Below are positions 19,770 to 28,554 of a stretch of 64,000 nucleotides of DNA, piece after piece. A program made the translations under genes and the position numbers. Numbering within the stretch: the first letter of the stretch is position 1; each line of letters opens with the position of its first letter. Origin of the DNA: Aristaeella hokkaidonensis (GTDB taxonomy: Bacteria > Bacillota > Clostridia > Christensenellales > Aristaeellaceae); contig NZ_CP068393.1 of NCBI RefSeq assembly GCF_018128945.1, positions 868,001-932,000 of the forward strand, in the 5' to 3' direction. Below the pieces are notes generated by a model. It was not told the DNA's origin. It ran no database searches and saw only the letters and a program-made list of their open reading frames with translations.

Positions 19770-20696
19770 ATGAACAATAATGAAAACAATGAATCAAACA
19801 GGGCGGATATAACACTGAAGAAGGGTACGCTGATCAGAGGAATCGGAAGCTTTTATACGGTTCGGGACAGCGCACATCAGGAATATACGCTCCGATGCAA
19901 GAAGAAATTCAGAAGGGATGGCATTTCGCCGCTGGTCGGTGACGAAGTGCTGTTTTCACCGGGTCAGGGAGAGGAACATGGATGGCTGGAGGAAATACTG
20001 CCGCGTAAAACGGAGTGCCTCAGGCCGCCTGTCGCAAACGTCACAAAGCTTGTGATCATGACAGCGCCGGTTCCTGAACCGGATCTGCTGCTTGTGGACC
20101 GGCAGATATCCCGGGCTTATGCCCAGGGGATGGATATCCTGCTTGTCGTCAACAAATGTGACCTGAATCCGGATACAGCGGAACAGATGAAAAAAGAGTA
20201 CAATCCAGCCGGAATACAGGTGATTCCCATAAGTGCAAAAACCGGAAAAGGACTGGAGCAGCTCCGGAAAGCCCTGACGGGTTCTGCACTGTGCTGCTTT
20301 ACGGGTCAAAGCGGCGCCGGAAAGAGTACCACGTTGAATGCGCTGCTGGATCTGGATCTGGAAACAGGAACGATCTCCAGAAAAATAGCCAGGGGAAAGA
20401 ACACAACAAGGCATACGGAACTGATCGAGAAAAACGGCATCCGCGTAATGGATACAGCGGGATTTAATCTGCTGGAAGCAGAAAATGCACTGGATCCGGG
20501 AGAACTGAAGAACCGGTATCCTGAATTTGCTCCTTATGAAGGAAAATGCAGATTCAGGGAATGCCTGCATGACCGGGAACCGGGATGCGCAGTTACTGCT
20601 GCAGCGGAAAAGGGCGAAATCAGTTCTGGAAGACTGGAACGTTACAGAGAATTGCTTGCGGAGGCTAAAACAGTTTGGAGGGACAGATATGATTAA
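19770..20696 (+). CDS. rsgA: Ribosome small-subunit-dependent GTPase RsgA
   Basis: Circularly permuted GTPase that checks late maturation of the 30S subunit. The 308-residue product has an N-terminal OB domain and the permuted order of GTPase motifs: NKCD (G4) before GQSGAGKST (G1), followed by DTAGF (G3). The C-terminal zinc knuckle CRFRECLHDREPGCAV completes it. The ribosome binding site is weak (AAAAAAG). It sits after prkC as in other Bacillota, and its 3' end overlaps rpe by 8 bases. Confidence 0.96.
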   Translation: MNNNENNESNRADITLKKGTLIRGIGSFYTVRDSAHQEYTLRCKKKFRRDGISPLVGDEVLFSPGQGEEHGWLEEILPRKTECLRPPVANVTKLVIMTAPVPEPDLLLVDRQISRAYAQGMDILLVVNKCDLNPDTAEQMKKEYNPAGIQVIPISAKTGKGLEQLRKALTGSALCCFTGQSGAGKSTTLNALLDLDLETGTISRKIARGKNTTRHTELIEKNGIRVMDTAGFNLLEAENALDPGELKNRYPEFAPYEGKCRFRECLHDREPGCAVTAAAEKGEISSGRLERYRELLAEAKTVWRDRYD

Positions 20697-21360
20697 GATT
20701 GCACCCAGTATACTGGCTGCTGATCCGCTGAACCTTGAGAAAGAAATAAGGGCAGCTGAAAAAGCCGGATGTGACTGGATTCATGTGGACATTATGGATG
20801 CTCATTTTGTTCCGAATCTTGCTTATTCTGTCGATACTGTCCGCAGACTGCGGGAAGTTACCGATCTGCCGCTGGATGTTCATCTGATGATGGATCATCC
20901 GGAAACGCTGCTGGATGCGTTCCTGGACGCGGGCGCTTCCTGTCTGACCATTCATGCGGAAATTGATGCGGATATCCCGGGAATGCTGACAAAAATCCGG
21001 AATCGCGGACGTATGGCCGGGATAGCCCTGAAACCGAATTCGGAGATTGAACTGATTCAGCCGTATATTGACATGACAGATCTTGTGCTGATGATGACGG
21101 TTGAACCCGGTTTTGGGGGACAGAAACTGGATGCGCGCGTCATCGGCAAGATACGGCTCCTGAGTGATTCCGGATATACCGGAGAAATAGAAGCAGATGG
21201 CGGGATCCGGGAAGATAATATTGAAATGCTGGCTGCCAATGGGCTTACCGTTGCTGTGATGGGAACCGCTCTTTTCCGCAACAGCGATATGGCGGCATGT
21301 ATCGGAAGGCTGCACCGGATTCCTGCGGTGAAGCAGCAGGACAGGACGGCGGATGAATGA
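20689..21360 (+). CDS. rpe: Ribulose-phosphate 3-epimerase
   Basis: Interconverts ribulose-5-phosphate and xylulose-5-phosphate in the pentose phosphate pathway. The 223-residue product shows the TIM-barrel signatures KIAPSILAADPLNLEKEI, HVDIMDAHFVPN, LDVHLMM, MTVEPGFGGQK and ADGGIREDN, including the metal-site His and Asp residues. ATG 20689 follows TTGGAGGGA; upstream in-frame codons lie inside rsgA and are not used. The split transketolase at 56646-58380 uses its product. Confidence 0.97.
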   Translation: MIKIAPSILAADPLNLEKEIRAAEKAGCDWIHVDIMDAHFVPNLAYSVDTVRRLREVTDLPLDVHLMMDHPETLLDAFLDAGASCLTIHAEIDADIPGMLTKIRNRGRMAGIALKPNSEIELIQPYIDMTDLVLMMTVEPGFGGQKLDARVIGKIRLLSDSGYTGEIEADGGIREDNIEMLAANGLTVAVMGTALFRNSDMAACIGRLHRIPAVKQQDRTADE

Positions 21361-22715
21361 CGATGAGCTTGCATGATACTATCGCTGCCATAGCCACAGC
21401 ACCCGGAACAGGCGGCATCGGAATTATACGCATGAGCGGTCCGGATGCAGCGGCAATCCTGATGCGCGTTTTCAGACCGGCTGGAAAAAACCAGGATATT
21501 CCTGAATCACACAGACTGGTATACGGGAAACTGACTGACGGTGAACAGATCATCGATGAATGTATGGCCGTCATCATGAAGGCACCCAGGAGCTATACAC
21601 GGGAAGACGTTGCTGAAATACAGCTGCATGGCGGCCGTTATGTGATCAACAAAGCCCTGGAACTGTGTCTGAAAGCCGGCGCAAGGCTGGCTGAAGCAGG
21701 TGAATTTACACGCAGGGCTTTTCTGAACGGACGTGTGGATCTGAGCCAGGCGGAATCTGTCATGGAAATGATATCTGCCCGTGGAGAACAGGAGCACAGG
21801 GCAGCTGTCAGACAGATGAACGGCGGTGCTTCCTCCTTTGTCAGGAAGTTTTCAGATGAATTATACGGATTACAGGCTGGACTTGCTGCCTGTATAGACT
21901 ATCCGGAAGAAATCTCTGATGAAGAAGGCGCAGGATCGCTGAGGGAAGGCCTGGAAAAGCTCATCGAAGGACTGGAGAAAGCGATGGATGAGCATGCCTC
22001 CCGGCTGATCTACCAGGGACTCCAGGTTGCCCTGATCGGACGACCGAATGTCGGGAAAAGCAGCCTCCTGAACGCTTTGCTGGGCGAAGACAGGGCGATT
22101 GTAACTAATATTCCTGGAACCACGAGGGATACCGTACACGGGGAAATGACGCTGAATGGATTCCGGGTTCAACTGACAGATACGGCAGGAATCCATGAAA
22201 CCAATGATCCTGTAGAGAGGATCGGCGTGGCAAGAAGTGAAAAAGCCAGAAGGGAAGCGGATGCATCGCTGCTCATTCTGGATGGTTCGCAACCGCTTGA
22301 CGCAGATGATGTGGAGCTGCTGAGAAATTTCAACGGAGAAGGCGCCGTTGTGATCAACAAGACGGATCTACCGCAGAAGATTACAGAGGCGGATATCCAT
22401 GACATTCGCAAGGATATGACCTGTATGACAGTATCAGCGCTTGATCAGGAGAGCTTGCAGCCGCTGCGGGATTTCCTGGCCGGATATGTCCAGGTGTCAG
22501 ATCAGCAGGCTGTGACACAACCGAGACACCTGGATGCAATCAGACGGGCGGTCAGACATCTCAGAGATGCGGAAAAAACATTGGATTCCTTTACGCCCGA
22601 CGTGGCAGCTACAGATCTGCAGGCAGCCCAGGCTGCATTGAGCGAGATTACCGGCGACAGCGCGGATGAAAAACTGCTGGACAAGGTTTTTTCACAATTC
22701 TGCGTCGGAAAATGA
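21357..22715 (+). CDS. mnmE: tRNA uridine-34 modification GTPase MnmE
   Basis: With MnmG it installs the cmnm5 group at wobble U34 of some tRNAs. The 452-residue product has the N-terminal formyl-THF-binding domain (TIAAIATAPGTGGIGIIRMSG) and a helical domain. An inserted G domain carries GRPNVGKS (228-235), DTAGI and NKTD. It ends in the CVGK motif, whose cysteine is essential in the family (usually CIGK). The ATG overlaps the rpe stop; a second ATG at 21363 is possible. The partner mnmG is not in this window. Confidence 0.96.
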   Translation: MTMSLHDTIAAIATAPGTGGIGIIRMSGPDAAAILMRVFRPAGKNQDIPESHRLVYGKLTDGEQIIDECMAVIMKAPRSYTREDVAEIQLHGGRYVINKALELCLKAGARLAEAGEFTRRAFLNGRVDLSQAESVMEMISARGEQEHRAAVRQMNGGASSFVRKFSDELYGLQAGLAACIDYPEEISDEEGAGSLREGLEKLIEGLEKAMDEHASRLIYQGLQVALIGRPNVGKSSLLNALLGEDRAIVTNIPGTTRDTVHGEMTLNGFRVQLTDTAGIHETNDPVERIGVARSEKARREADASLLILDGSQPLDADDVELLRNFNGEGAVVINKTDLPQKITEADIHDIRKDMTCMTVSALDQESLQPLRDFLAGYVQVSDQQAVTQPRHLDAIRRAVRHLRDAEKTLDSFTPDVAATDLQAAQAALSEITGDSADEKLLDKVFSQFCVGK

Positions 22716-22736
22716 AAAGGACCGGAGGAAACCTCT

Positions 22737-23873
22737 ATGAATGATTATCAGAAAGTAATCAGGGGCAGGGAAAGCCTGAAAAGACTTCCTGAATTATGTG
22801 AGAAGCTGGGTATCCAAAGGCCTCTTATTGTCGGTATGGAACCGCTGACCGGCACTCTTCTGAAGAAAAACCCCTGGCTGCTGTCAGCACCCGTATATAC
22901 CGGATTTCATTCAAACCCGGACCTGAAAGACAGTCAAGAAGGAGCCGGCCTGTATGTTAAAGAGCACTGTGACGGGCTGATTTCTGTCGGAGGCGGATCC
23001 AGCATTGATACCGCTAAAGCTATCAAGGCCCGTCTGAATGCAAAAACCGAAGATGATGTGATCAGCGGCAGACTGGAAGGGACCGTCAGCTGCCCGCATA
23101 TCGCTGTTCCGGGTACGGCAGGTACGGGTTCTGAAGCTACCCAGATTGCCGTGGCTTATGTCAATGGAAACAAGGTGAGCCTGAACCATCCATCACTCCG
23201 CCCGGACGGTGTGATACTGGATGCGTCGCTGCTGGACTCCCTGCCGCTTTATCATAAAAAGTCATGCGCTCTTGATGCGCTGTCCCAGGGAATCGAAAGC
23301 TACTGGAGCCGCGGAGCAAACGATGACAGTAAAGTGAATGCGTTTCTTTCGATCATCGGTGTGCTGGACAACCTGAAAGCCTATCTTGAAGGCGATCCGC
23401 ATGCGGCTGAAGAGATGCTGGATGCCAGCTATCAGAGCGGTAAAGCCATTCAGATTACGCGTACAACCGCGGCTCATGCCATGTCCTATATGCTTACGAA
23501 GAAAATGGGACTGGCACATGGACACGCCTGTTTTCTGACTCTTCCTGTTCTTTGGGAATCAATGCAGGAAAAGGAAGAGATGCAGGAGATACTGAAAGAT
23601 CTGAGTACAAAGATGCGACTTGGAGATATAAGAATGGGTCCCAAGCTTCTGAAGGGCATCCTGTATGATCTGGAAATGCAGATTCCGCCTGTACCTGATG
23701 AAGCTGTTCTGGAGGAGCTGGCGTGCTCTGTAAATACAGAACGGCTGAGCAATCATCCGGTGAAAATGACAAAGGAAGAAATCAAACAAATCTATCGAAG
23801 AGCCATGATACCCCTCAGGGACAATGAAAAACAGGCGTGCCTGGATATCTGGAGATATTACGGGAGGGAGTAA
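22737..23873 (+). CDS. Iron-type alcohol dehydrogenase family protein with unusual metal site
   Basis: A 378-residue member of the group III (iron-containing) alcohol dehydrogenase superfamily. The NAD(P)-binding part has ISVGGGSSIDTAKAIKA and AVPGTAGTGSEATQIAV. The metal region reads LDALSQGIESYW (D180, Q184), AAHAMSY (H247, Y251) and LAHGHACF (H261, H263). In classical members such as FucO the positions of Q184 and Y251 are iron-ligand histidines; this pattern recalls phosphonoacetaldehyde-reductase-like relatives from memory, so the substrate may be unusual. GGAGGAAA precedes the ATG. It sits between mnmE and radC, with no phosphonate genes nearby. Confidence 0.85.
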   Translation: MNDYQKVIRGRESLKRLPELCEKLGIQRPLIVGMEPLTGTLLKKNPWLLSAPVYTGFHSNPDLKDSQEGAGLYVKEHCDGLISVGGGSSIDTAKAIKARLNAKTEDDVISGRLEGTVSCPHIAVPGTAGTGSEATQIAVAYVNGNKVSLNHPSLRPDGVILDASLLDSLPLYHKKSCALDALSQGIESYWSRGANDDSKVNAFLSIIGVLDNLKAYLEGDPHAAEEMLDASYQSGKAIQITRTTAAHAMSYMLTKKMGLAHGHACFLTLPVLWESMQEKEEMQEILKDLSTKMRLGDIRMGPKLLKGILYDLEMQIPPVPDEAVLEELACSVNTERLSNHPVKMTKEEIKQIYRRAMIPLRDNEKQACLDIWRYYGRE

Positions 23874-23875
23874 AA

Positions 23876-24577
23876 ATGGAAGACAACATTCATGCCGGTC
23901 ATCGGGAACGGATGAGAGAGCGGTTTATTCACGACAAAGGATTTGAAAATTTCGAAGATCACCAGATCCTTGAACTCCTCCTTTTCTATTCCAAAACCAG
24001 AGGAGATACCAATCCGCTTGCGCATGAGCTGCTTGATCAGTTCGGCAGCCTGAAAGGGGTTCTGGAAGCCAGACCTGAACAGCTGATGCAGGTAAATGGG
24101 ATAGGAGAACAGCAGGCAACGCTGATCAGCATGGTTGTTCCGCTGACCAGGGTATGGCACAGATGCGCCATGGCCGAGCCGCAGAAGATCGGCAACAGCA
24201 GGGAAGCGGAGAATTATTGTCTTTCCATCCTGGCCGGAGAACGTACAGAACGTTTTTATGTCATCTCCCTGAATGCCAAGTGCAATGTCCTTGGCCGACG
24301 AAAAATATCAGAAGGTTCATTGAGTGAAGTATCAGCCTATCCGCGGATGGTCATGGAAACAGCACTTAACTATAATGCACACAGTGTGCTTCTGTGTCAC
24401 AATCATCCGGGAGGAACCTGCGCTCCGTCCCCTGAGGATATATCTTCCACCATTCAGCTGCAAAGACTGCTGAATGGCGTAGGCATTCTGGTGCTTGATC
24501 ATATTATTGTGGCGGGAGACAGGACGTACAGCATGATTCAGCACGGAGACATTGATTACAGAATAAAAGGCAGGTAA
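23876..24577 (+). CDS. radC: RadC-like JAB/MPN domain protein
   Basis: A 233-residue member of the RadC family (UPF0758). It has an N-terminal helix-hairpin-helix region (LEARPEQLMQVNGIGEQQATLI) and a C-terminal JAB1/MPN metal-site motif, HNHPGG followed by S-x2-D (LLCHNHPGGTCAPSPEDISS). The fold resembles metal-dependent deubiquitinase domains; the cellular function is unsettled and a DNA repair role is doubtful. ATG 23876 follows GGGAGGGAG; an upstream in-frame ATG lies inside the preceding gene. Confidence 0.93.
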   Translation: MEDNIHAGHRERMRERFIHDKGFENFEDHQILELLLFYSKTRGDTNPLAHELLDQFGSLKGVLEARPEQLMQVNGIGEQQATLISMVVPLTRVWHRCAMAEPQKIGNSREAENYCLSILAGERTERFYVISLNAKCNVLGRRKISEGSLSEVSAYPRMVMETALNYNAHSVLLCHNHPGGTCAPSPEDISSTIQLQRLLNGVGILVLDHIIVAGDRTYSMIQHGDIDYRIKGR

Positions 24578-24580
24578 AGA

Positions 24581-25213
24581 ATGAAAAGGAAAAGAAAACA
24601 CCTGCTGCCATTGCCGGCCAGAATCATCATTCTGCTTGTTACGCTGGCTGTGGTGGCTTATACAGGCATTATCGGATATGTTTGTATCAATGAAAGGAGC
24701 GTGCAGACAACTGTGCCGGAAAAGGACAGTTATGATGCCATCATCGTTCTCGGCGCACAGGTAAAAAAAGACGGAACGCCCAATGTGCAGCTCAGCTGGA
24801 GGCTGGACGCCGCCTGTGAAGCATACGGACGTAAAGCAGTGCCTGTTGTTGTCTGCGGCGCGCAGGGCAGGGATGAGCCGGTCACTGAAGCAGAAGCCAT
24901 GAAAAAATACCTGATGGCGAAAGACATTCCGGAAACCGATATTCTCATGGATCCGGAATCTTTCAATACAAATCAGAACCTGAAAAACGCCGCGACGCTC
25001 CTGAAGGATATTCCGGACGTTCGGAAGGTCCTGATTGTGACAAGCGATTATCACGTTCCTCGTGCGCTTGCGCTGGCAAAGGATCTCGGCTACGAAGCAT
25101 GTGGACTTGGCAGTCCCTGCAAACCCGAGTACTGGCTGAGGAATCATGCGAGGGAAGCGCTTTCGTGGTGTAAATACTGGGCAGTAAAGTATCTTCATCT
25201 TCCGTTGGAGTAA
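24581..25213 (+). CDS. YdcF/SanA-like DUF218 membrane-anchored protein
   Basis: A 210-residue protein with a short basic N-terminus and one membrane helix at about residues 13-32 (IIILLVTLAVVAYTGIIGYV), then a DUF218 domain: YDAIIVLGAQVKKDGTPN, RLDAACEAY, VVVCGAQG, TEAEAMKKYL and TSDYHVPRALALA. Members such as SanA and ElyC affect envelope integrity or lipid-carrier metabolism in E. coli; the chemistry is not firmly known. The topology suggests the domain faces outside. It is tightly packed between radC (3 bases) and rsmG (4 bases). Confidence 0.9.
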   Translation: MKRKRKHLLPLPARIIILLVTLAVVAYTGIIGYVCINERSVQTTVPEKDSYDAIIVLGAQVKKDGTPNVQLSWRLDAACEAYGRKAVPVVVCGAQGRDEPVTEAEAMKKYLMAKDIPETDILMDPESFNTNQNLKNAATLLKDIPDVRKVLIVTSDYHVPRALALAKDLGYEACGLGSPCKPEYWLRNHAREALSWCKYWAVKYLHLPLE

Positions 25214-25217
25214 GTGT

Positions 25218-25937
25218 ATGAACAGCAAAGAAATCAAAACGCGGCTTGAACTGAATGAAGTGCCGTTCAGGGAAGATTTGCCTGAAAAGCTGTACCTGTA
25301 TCTGGAACTGCTCCGTGAATGGAACAGCAGGATGGATCTGACAGCAGTAACAGATGATGAGGAAACTGTTGACAAGCACTTTGTTGACAGTCTGATTGTG
25401 CTGAAAACAGGCCTGATCAGAGGCAATGAAAAACTGATTGATGTCGGTACAGGTGCAGGATTTCCGGGGCTTGTCCTCGCAATGGCCTGCCCGGAAATGA
25501 ATGTAACGCTGCTGGATTCACAGCAGAAAAGACTGTCCTTTCTGGAGACTGTTGGTGAGGAAAGCAACACAAAGAACATTACCCTTGTACACGCCAGGGC
25601 AGAAGATGGGGCCAGAAAAAAAGAACTGAGGGAACAATTTGATATTGCAGCAGCGCGGGCGGTGGCGCCGATGAATGTTCTGTGTGAATACCTGCTGCCG
25701 TATGTGTCGGTGAACGGATGTGCACTCTGCTGGAAAGGTCCTGCACTGAAGAATGAACTGGAAACCGGCAGAAAGGCGGCACATCTGCTTGGGGGTCGGA
25801 TTGAGATGCCGGTGGAAGGCTCCGTATACGGACGGGAATGGGAACATATGATTCTGCCGGTCAGAAAGATTCAGCATACCGCTTCCATTTATCCGCGAAA
25901 AGCGGGTACTCCGAAAAGTAAACCTCTGGGTCTGTAA
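25218..25937 (+). CDS. rsmG: 16S rRNA (guanine-527 N7)-methyltransferase RsmG
   Basis: SAM-dependent methylation of G527 in 16S rRNA; loss gives low-level streptomycin resistance in several bacteria. The 239-residue product has the family core WNSRMDLTAVTDDEETVDKHFVDSL, the SAM motif DVGTGAGFPGLVLA and LLDSQQKRLSFL. Its C-terminus is YPRKAGTPKSKPL, typical of the family. It is the last gene of the priA-led run. In many Bacillota rsmG sits beside mnmE/mnmG; here mnmE is 2.5 kb upstream. Confidence 0.96.
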   Translation: MNSKEIKTRLELNEVPFREDLPEKLYLYLELLREWNSRMDLTAVTDDEETVDKHFVDSLIVLKTGLIRGNEKLIDVGTGAGFPGLVLAMACPEMNVTLLDSQQKRLSFLETVGEESNTKNITLVHARAEDGARKKELREQFDIAAARAVAPMNVLCEYLLPYVSVNGCALCWKGPALKNELETGRKAAHLLGGRIEMPVEGSVYGREWEHMILPVRKIQHTASIYPRKAGTPKSKPLGL

Positions 25938-25952
25938 AAAGGACAGAATTGC

Positions 25953-25982
25953 TTGACGCTTTTTTCTGTCGAATGGTATACT
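25953..25982 (+). promoter_or_regulatory. Promoter of tRNA-Leu
   Basis: TTGACG (25953-25958), 18-base spacer, TATACT (25977-25982). The mature tRNA starts 10 bases after the -10 box. Confidence 0.85.
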
Positions 25983-25991
25983 ATGTCCAAT

Positions 25992-26073
25992 GCGGTTGTG
26001 GTGGAATGGCAGACACCGGGGACTTAAAATCCCCTGCCCATAAAGCGTGCGGGTTCGAGTCCCGCCAACCGCA
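25992..26073 (+). tRNA. tRNA-Leu, anticodon UAA
   Basis: An 82-base class II tRNA. The acceptor stem GCGGTTG (25992-25998) pairs with CAACCGC (26066-26072), with discriminator A at 26073. The anticodon stem GGGGA/TCCCC closes the loop CTTAAAA with anticodon TAA at 26025-26027. A long variable arm and T arm GCGGG-TTCGAGT-CCCGC follow. The 3' CCA is not encoded. It has its own promoter and terminator. Confidence 0.97.
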
Positions 26074-26075
26074 CG

Positions 26076-26106
26076 AAAAACGGCGTATGAACATACGCCG
26101 TTTTTT
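26076..26106 (+). terminator. Bidirectional terminator shared by tRNA-Leu and the coiled-coil gene
   Basis: AAAAACGGCGTATG (26076-26089) pairs with CATACGCCGTTTTT (26092-26105). T-runs occur on both strands, so the hairpin can end the tRNA transcript on the plus strand and the transcript arriving from 26150 on the minus strand. Confidence 0.88.
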
Positions 26107-26149
26107 CATCATAATGACCTGAAATCAAGGATTTTCCATATTCCGAGTA

Positions 26150-28492
26150 TTACGGATCAGATTCTGTACCGGTTGAATCGAAATTGAATTCAAATGTGTT
26201 CAAGGTACCGGCATTGGGGTGAATCCAGCCGGTTTTTCCGTTTTCCAGCCTGATCTGATACCAGCCGTTCTCAGATACATCCAGCACCTCATATTCAGTG
26301 GAAGCTTTTGCAAACCCGATTACCCGGGAAGAGAATTTCGGTTTTTTGTGTACGTTTGGATTGTTTTTATCTCTGATCCGGATCCGCTTGACAACGATCA
26401 CATCTTCGCTTCCGTCCGGGGAAAGTGAATTTCCGGAAGAAGAAACGAAAGTGTTGATATACAGGCTCTTCAGGTCTTCAATCCGTTTTTCATAGACTGC
26501 CAGTTTTTTCTGAAGCGACGCGTTTTCATCCGAGAGTGATTGTACATCCGTTTCAGCTTTCTGATTTTTTTCGATTTCCTCTGCCCGGATTGCCGCTTCT
26601 GCAGTTAAGGAATCAATCTGCTGCGCCTTTTCAGCAGCCTCAGCCTGCAGTGTATCGATGATCTTTGCTTTATCAGAAAGATCTTTTTCCAGACTGCTGA
26701 TCTGCTCAGTACGGGAGGTGAGATCTGCGTTCAGCGCTTCAATCTGCTGAGCTAAATCAGACAGATTCGTTTTTTGTGTGTTGATCTTTGTTTCCTGATC
26801 GGTCACGACCGCAGTGAGGGTTTCAGCCTCTGTGTTTTTCTCGGAAAGCGAAACCTGAAGGGTTTCAATCAGATTGTTTTTTTCTTCCAGTTCATCACTC
26901 AGCGTCTGAATACGGACATCCTTTTCTTCAACAGCGGAGTTGAGTGTAAAAATCATGAGGGATTTGTTTTCAACTTCAGTTTTCAGGTTTTTCAGCTCTT
27001 CAGCATTGTCAGAAATGTCAGTGCTGTGCGATTCGGCTGTTTTATCAGCAGCGTCCGGTCCGGAAATTGCTGAAACTGACGGAGCTGCATCAGTGTTGAT
27101 ATTGTCAGCATTCATTTTCAGATCAGCAATGGTTTCAGTAAGCTCGCTGATCCGGGAATCCTTCTCATCGATTGCAGCAGTTAATGTCTGGATCTGAGAC
27201 TCTTTGCCAAGAATGCTGGTTTCCAGCGATGCAATCCGGCTGTCCCTGTCTTCATTATCGGAGGAGAAGGAGTTAATAAGTGAGTCTTTTTCAGTGATGA
27301 CAGCTTCCAATGCCTTGATCTGTTGTTCTTTTTCAGCAATTTCAGTATTTAAGGAAGCGATCAGAGCGTTGTGATCCCCGGAATCCTCTTCGTGTAAAAG
27401 AACGGCAGATTGCTGATCGGGATTATCCGAAGATAATAAAACATTATCGGATGTGCTTTCTGATGCTTTTTCAGCCAGCGTTTGAATTTGCTGTTCTTTT
27501 TCTTCCACAACAGTATTCAGGGAGCTTATGAGGGTGTTTTTTTCCTCCAGCTCAGCTTCCAGCAAGCTGATTCTGGCATACAGGCCTTCATTCTCGGCGG
27601 AGATCGTTTCAAATCCGGCTTTCTGATCTGTGAGGGCATTATCCAGAGAGATGATCCGCTGTTCATTCAATGCCATATCAGCTTTCAGGGCGTCTATCTG
27701 ATCATCTTTTTCTTTCAGGGCGGATTCGAGTTCGTTGATTTGTGCAGCTTTTTCCTCGCCTGCGCTTATAAGGGATTCAATTCCAGTTGCTTTCTCACTG
27801 ACTGTATTATTCAGATCCTGAATCTGTTTAGCTTTATCCACAATCTCATTATTCAGTGAAACGATCTGTTCGGCCTTTTGATCCAGTTCTGCCTGCAGCT
27901 CGCTGATGAGGCTTTCCTGTGAGTCTGTTGCTGATGTAAGTGACAGGATGTCTGCCTTTTTTTCGATTACTTCGTCAGTGAGTGATACAATCTGCTGCTC
28001 TTTTTCGGCAATTTCGGCTTCCAGTGAATCAATCAGGGAAGCTTTCTGCCCGGCATCATCAGTCAGTGATTGTATTGTGGAAGCCTGTTCTTTAGTGCTT
28101 GCTGAAAGGGATTCAATCTGTTTGTTCAGATCGGAAATCTGGGCGGTATACTCATCCACCTGGTTCTGCATGTCTGTAAGATCGGTTTCATACTGCTGCA
28201 GCTGAAGGTTTTGATCGGAAAGGAGGACCTCTGCTTCGGCTGAAGCCGCTTCAAGAGAATGGATCCGTTCATCTTTAGCCAGGAGATCGCTGTTCAGATT
28301 TTCTATTTCGCCATTGCGAAGTGAAATATCAGACTCAAGATTTCTGACATTCTGAGAGAGTGTATCTATATTCGCGGAAAGGGAATCAATTTTCCGGTCT
28401 TTATCCTGATTACCCGAAATATACAGAATACAAAAAACAACTGCCAGTACAGCCAGCATGGCTGTAAGTGTAAACAGAAACCCTCTCTTCAT
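26150..28492 (-). CDS. Long coiled-coil membrane protein with C-terminal SH3-like domain
   Basis: A 780-residue protein. Residues about 5-25 form an N-terminal membrane helix (or uncleaved signal). Residues about 30-679 are almost all coiled coil in regular 14-residue units of the form I-x-x-L-x-x-x-(V/I/L)-x-x-K-(E/D)-x-x, repeated dozens of times, for example ISSLNTVVEEKEQQ and INELESALKEKDDQ. Two Ser/Asp-rich breaks (about 341-376 and 459-497) look like hinges. Residues about 700-765 are an SH3b-like domain (NVHKKPKFSSRVIGFAKAST, GWYQIRLENGKTGWIHP), a type that often binds cell wall. GGGAGG precedes the ATG. It has its own promoter and stands opposite its neighbours. I cannot assign a named family. 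Confidence 0.88.
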   Translation of the reverse strand: MKRGFLFTLTAMLAVLAVVFCILYISGNQDKDRKIDSLSANIDTLSQNVRNLESDISLRNGEIENLNSDLLAKDERIHSLEAASAEAEVLLSDQNLQLQQYETDLTDMQNQVDEYTAQISDLNKQIESLSASTKEQASTIQSLTDDAGQKASLIDSLEAEIAEKEQQIVSLTDEVIEKKADILSLTSATDSQESLISELQAELDQKAEQIVSLNNEIVDKAKQIQDLNNTVSEKATGIESLISAGEEKAAQINELESALKEKDDQIDALKADMALNEQRIISLDNALTDQKAGFETISAENEGLYARISLLEAELEEKNTLISSLNTVVEEKEQQIQTLAEKASESTSDNVLLSSDNPDQQSAVLLHEEDSGDHNALIASLNTEIAEKEQQIKALEAVITEKDSLINSFSSDNEDRDSRIASLETSILGKESQIQTLTAAIDEKDSRISELTETIADLKMNADNINTDAAPSVSAISGPDAADKTAESHSTDISDNAEELKNLKTEVENKSLMIFTLNSAVEEKDVRIQTLSDELEEKNNLIETLQVSLSEKNTEAETLTAVVTDQETKINTQKTNLSDLAQQIEALNADLTSRTEQISSLEKDLSDKAKIIDTLQAEAAEKAQQIDSLTAEAAIRAEEIEKNQKAETDVQSLSDENASLQKKLAVYEKRIEDLKSLYINTFVSSSGNSLSPDGSEDVIVVKRIRIRDKNNPNVHKKPKFSSRVIGFAKASTEYEVLDVSENGWYQIRLENGKTGWIHPNAGTLNTFEFNFDSTGTESDP

Positions 28493-28554
28493 CGGAAAAA
28501 CCTCCCGGTCAGGTGCTGAATATTCAGAAAATGAGGGATATAAAGAGTATAAAT

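Noticed and set aside
26500..28400. Repeated short motifs that could suggest a CRISPR array
   Set aside because: The repeats are degenerate, without separate spacers, have a 42-base period and encode a continuous coiled coil.
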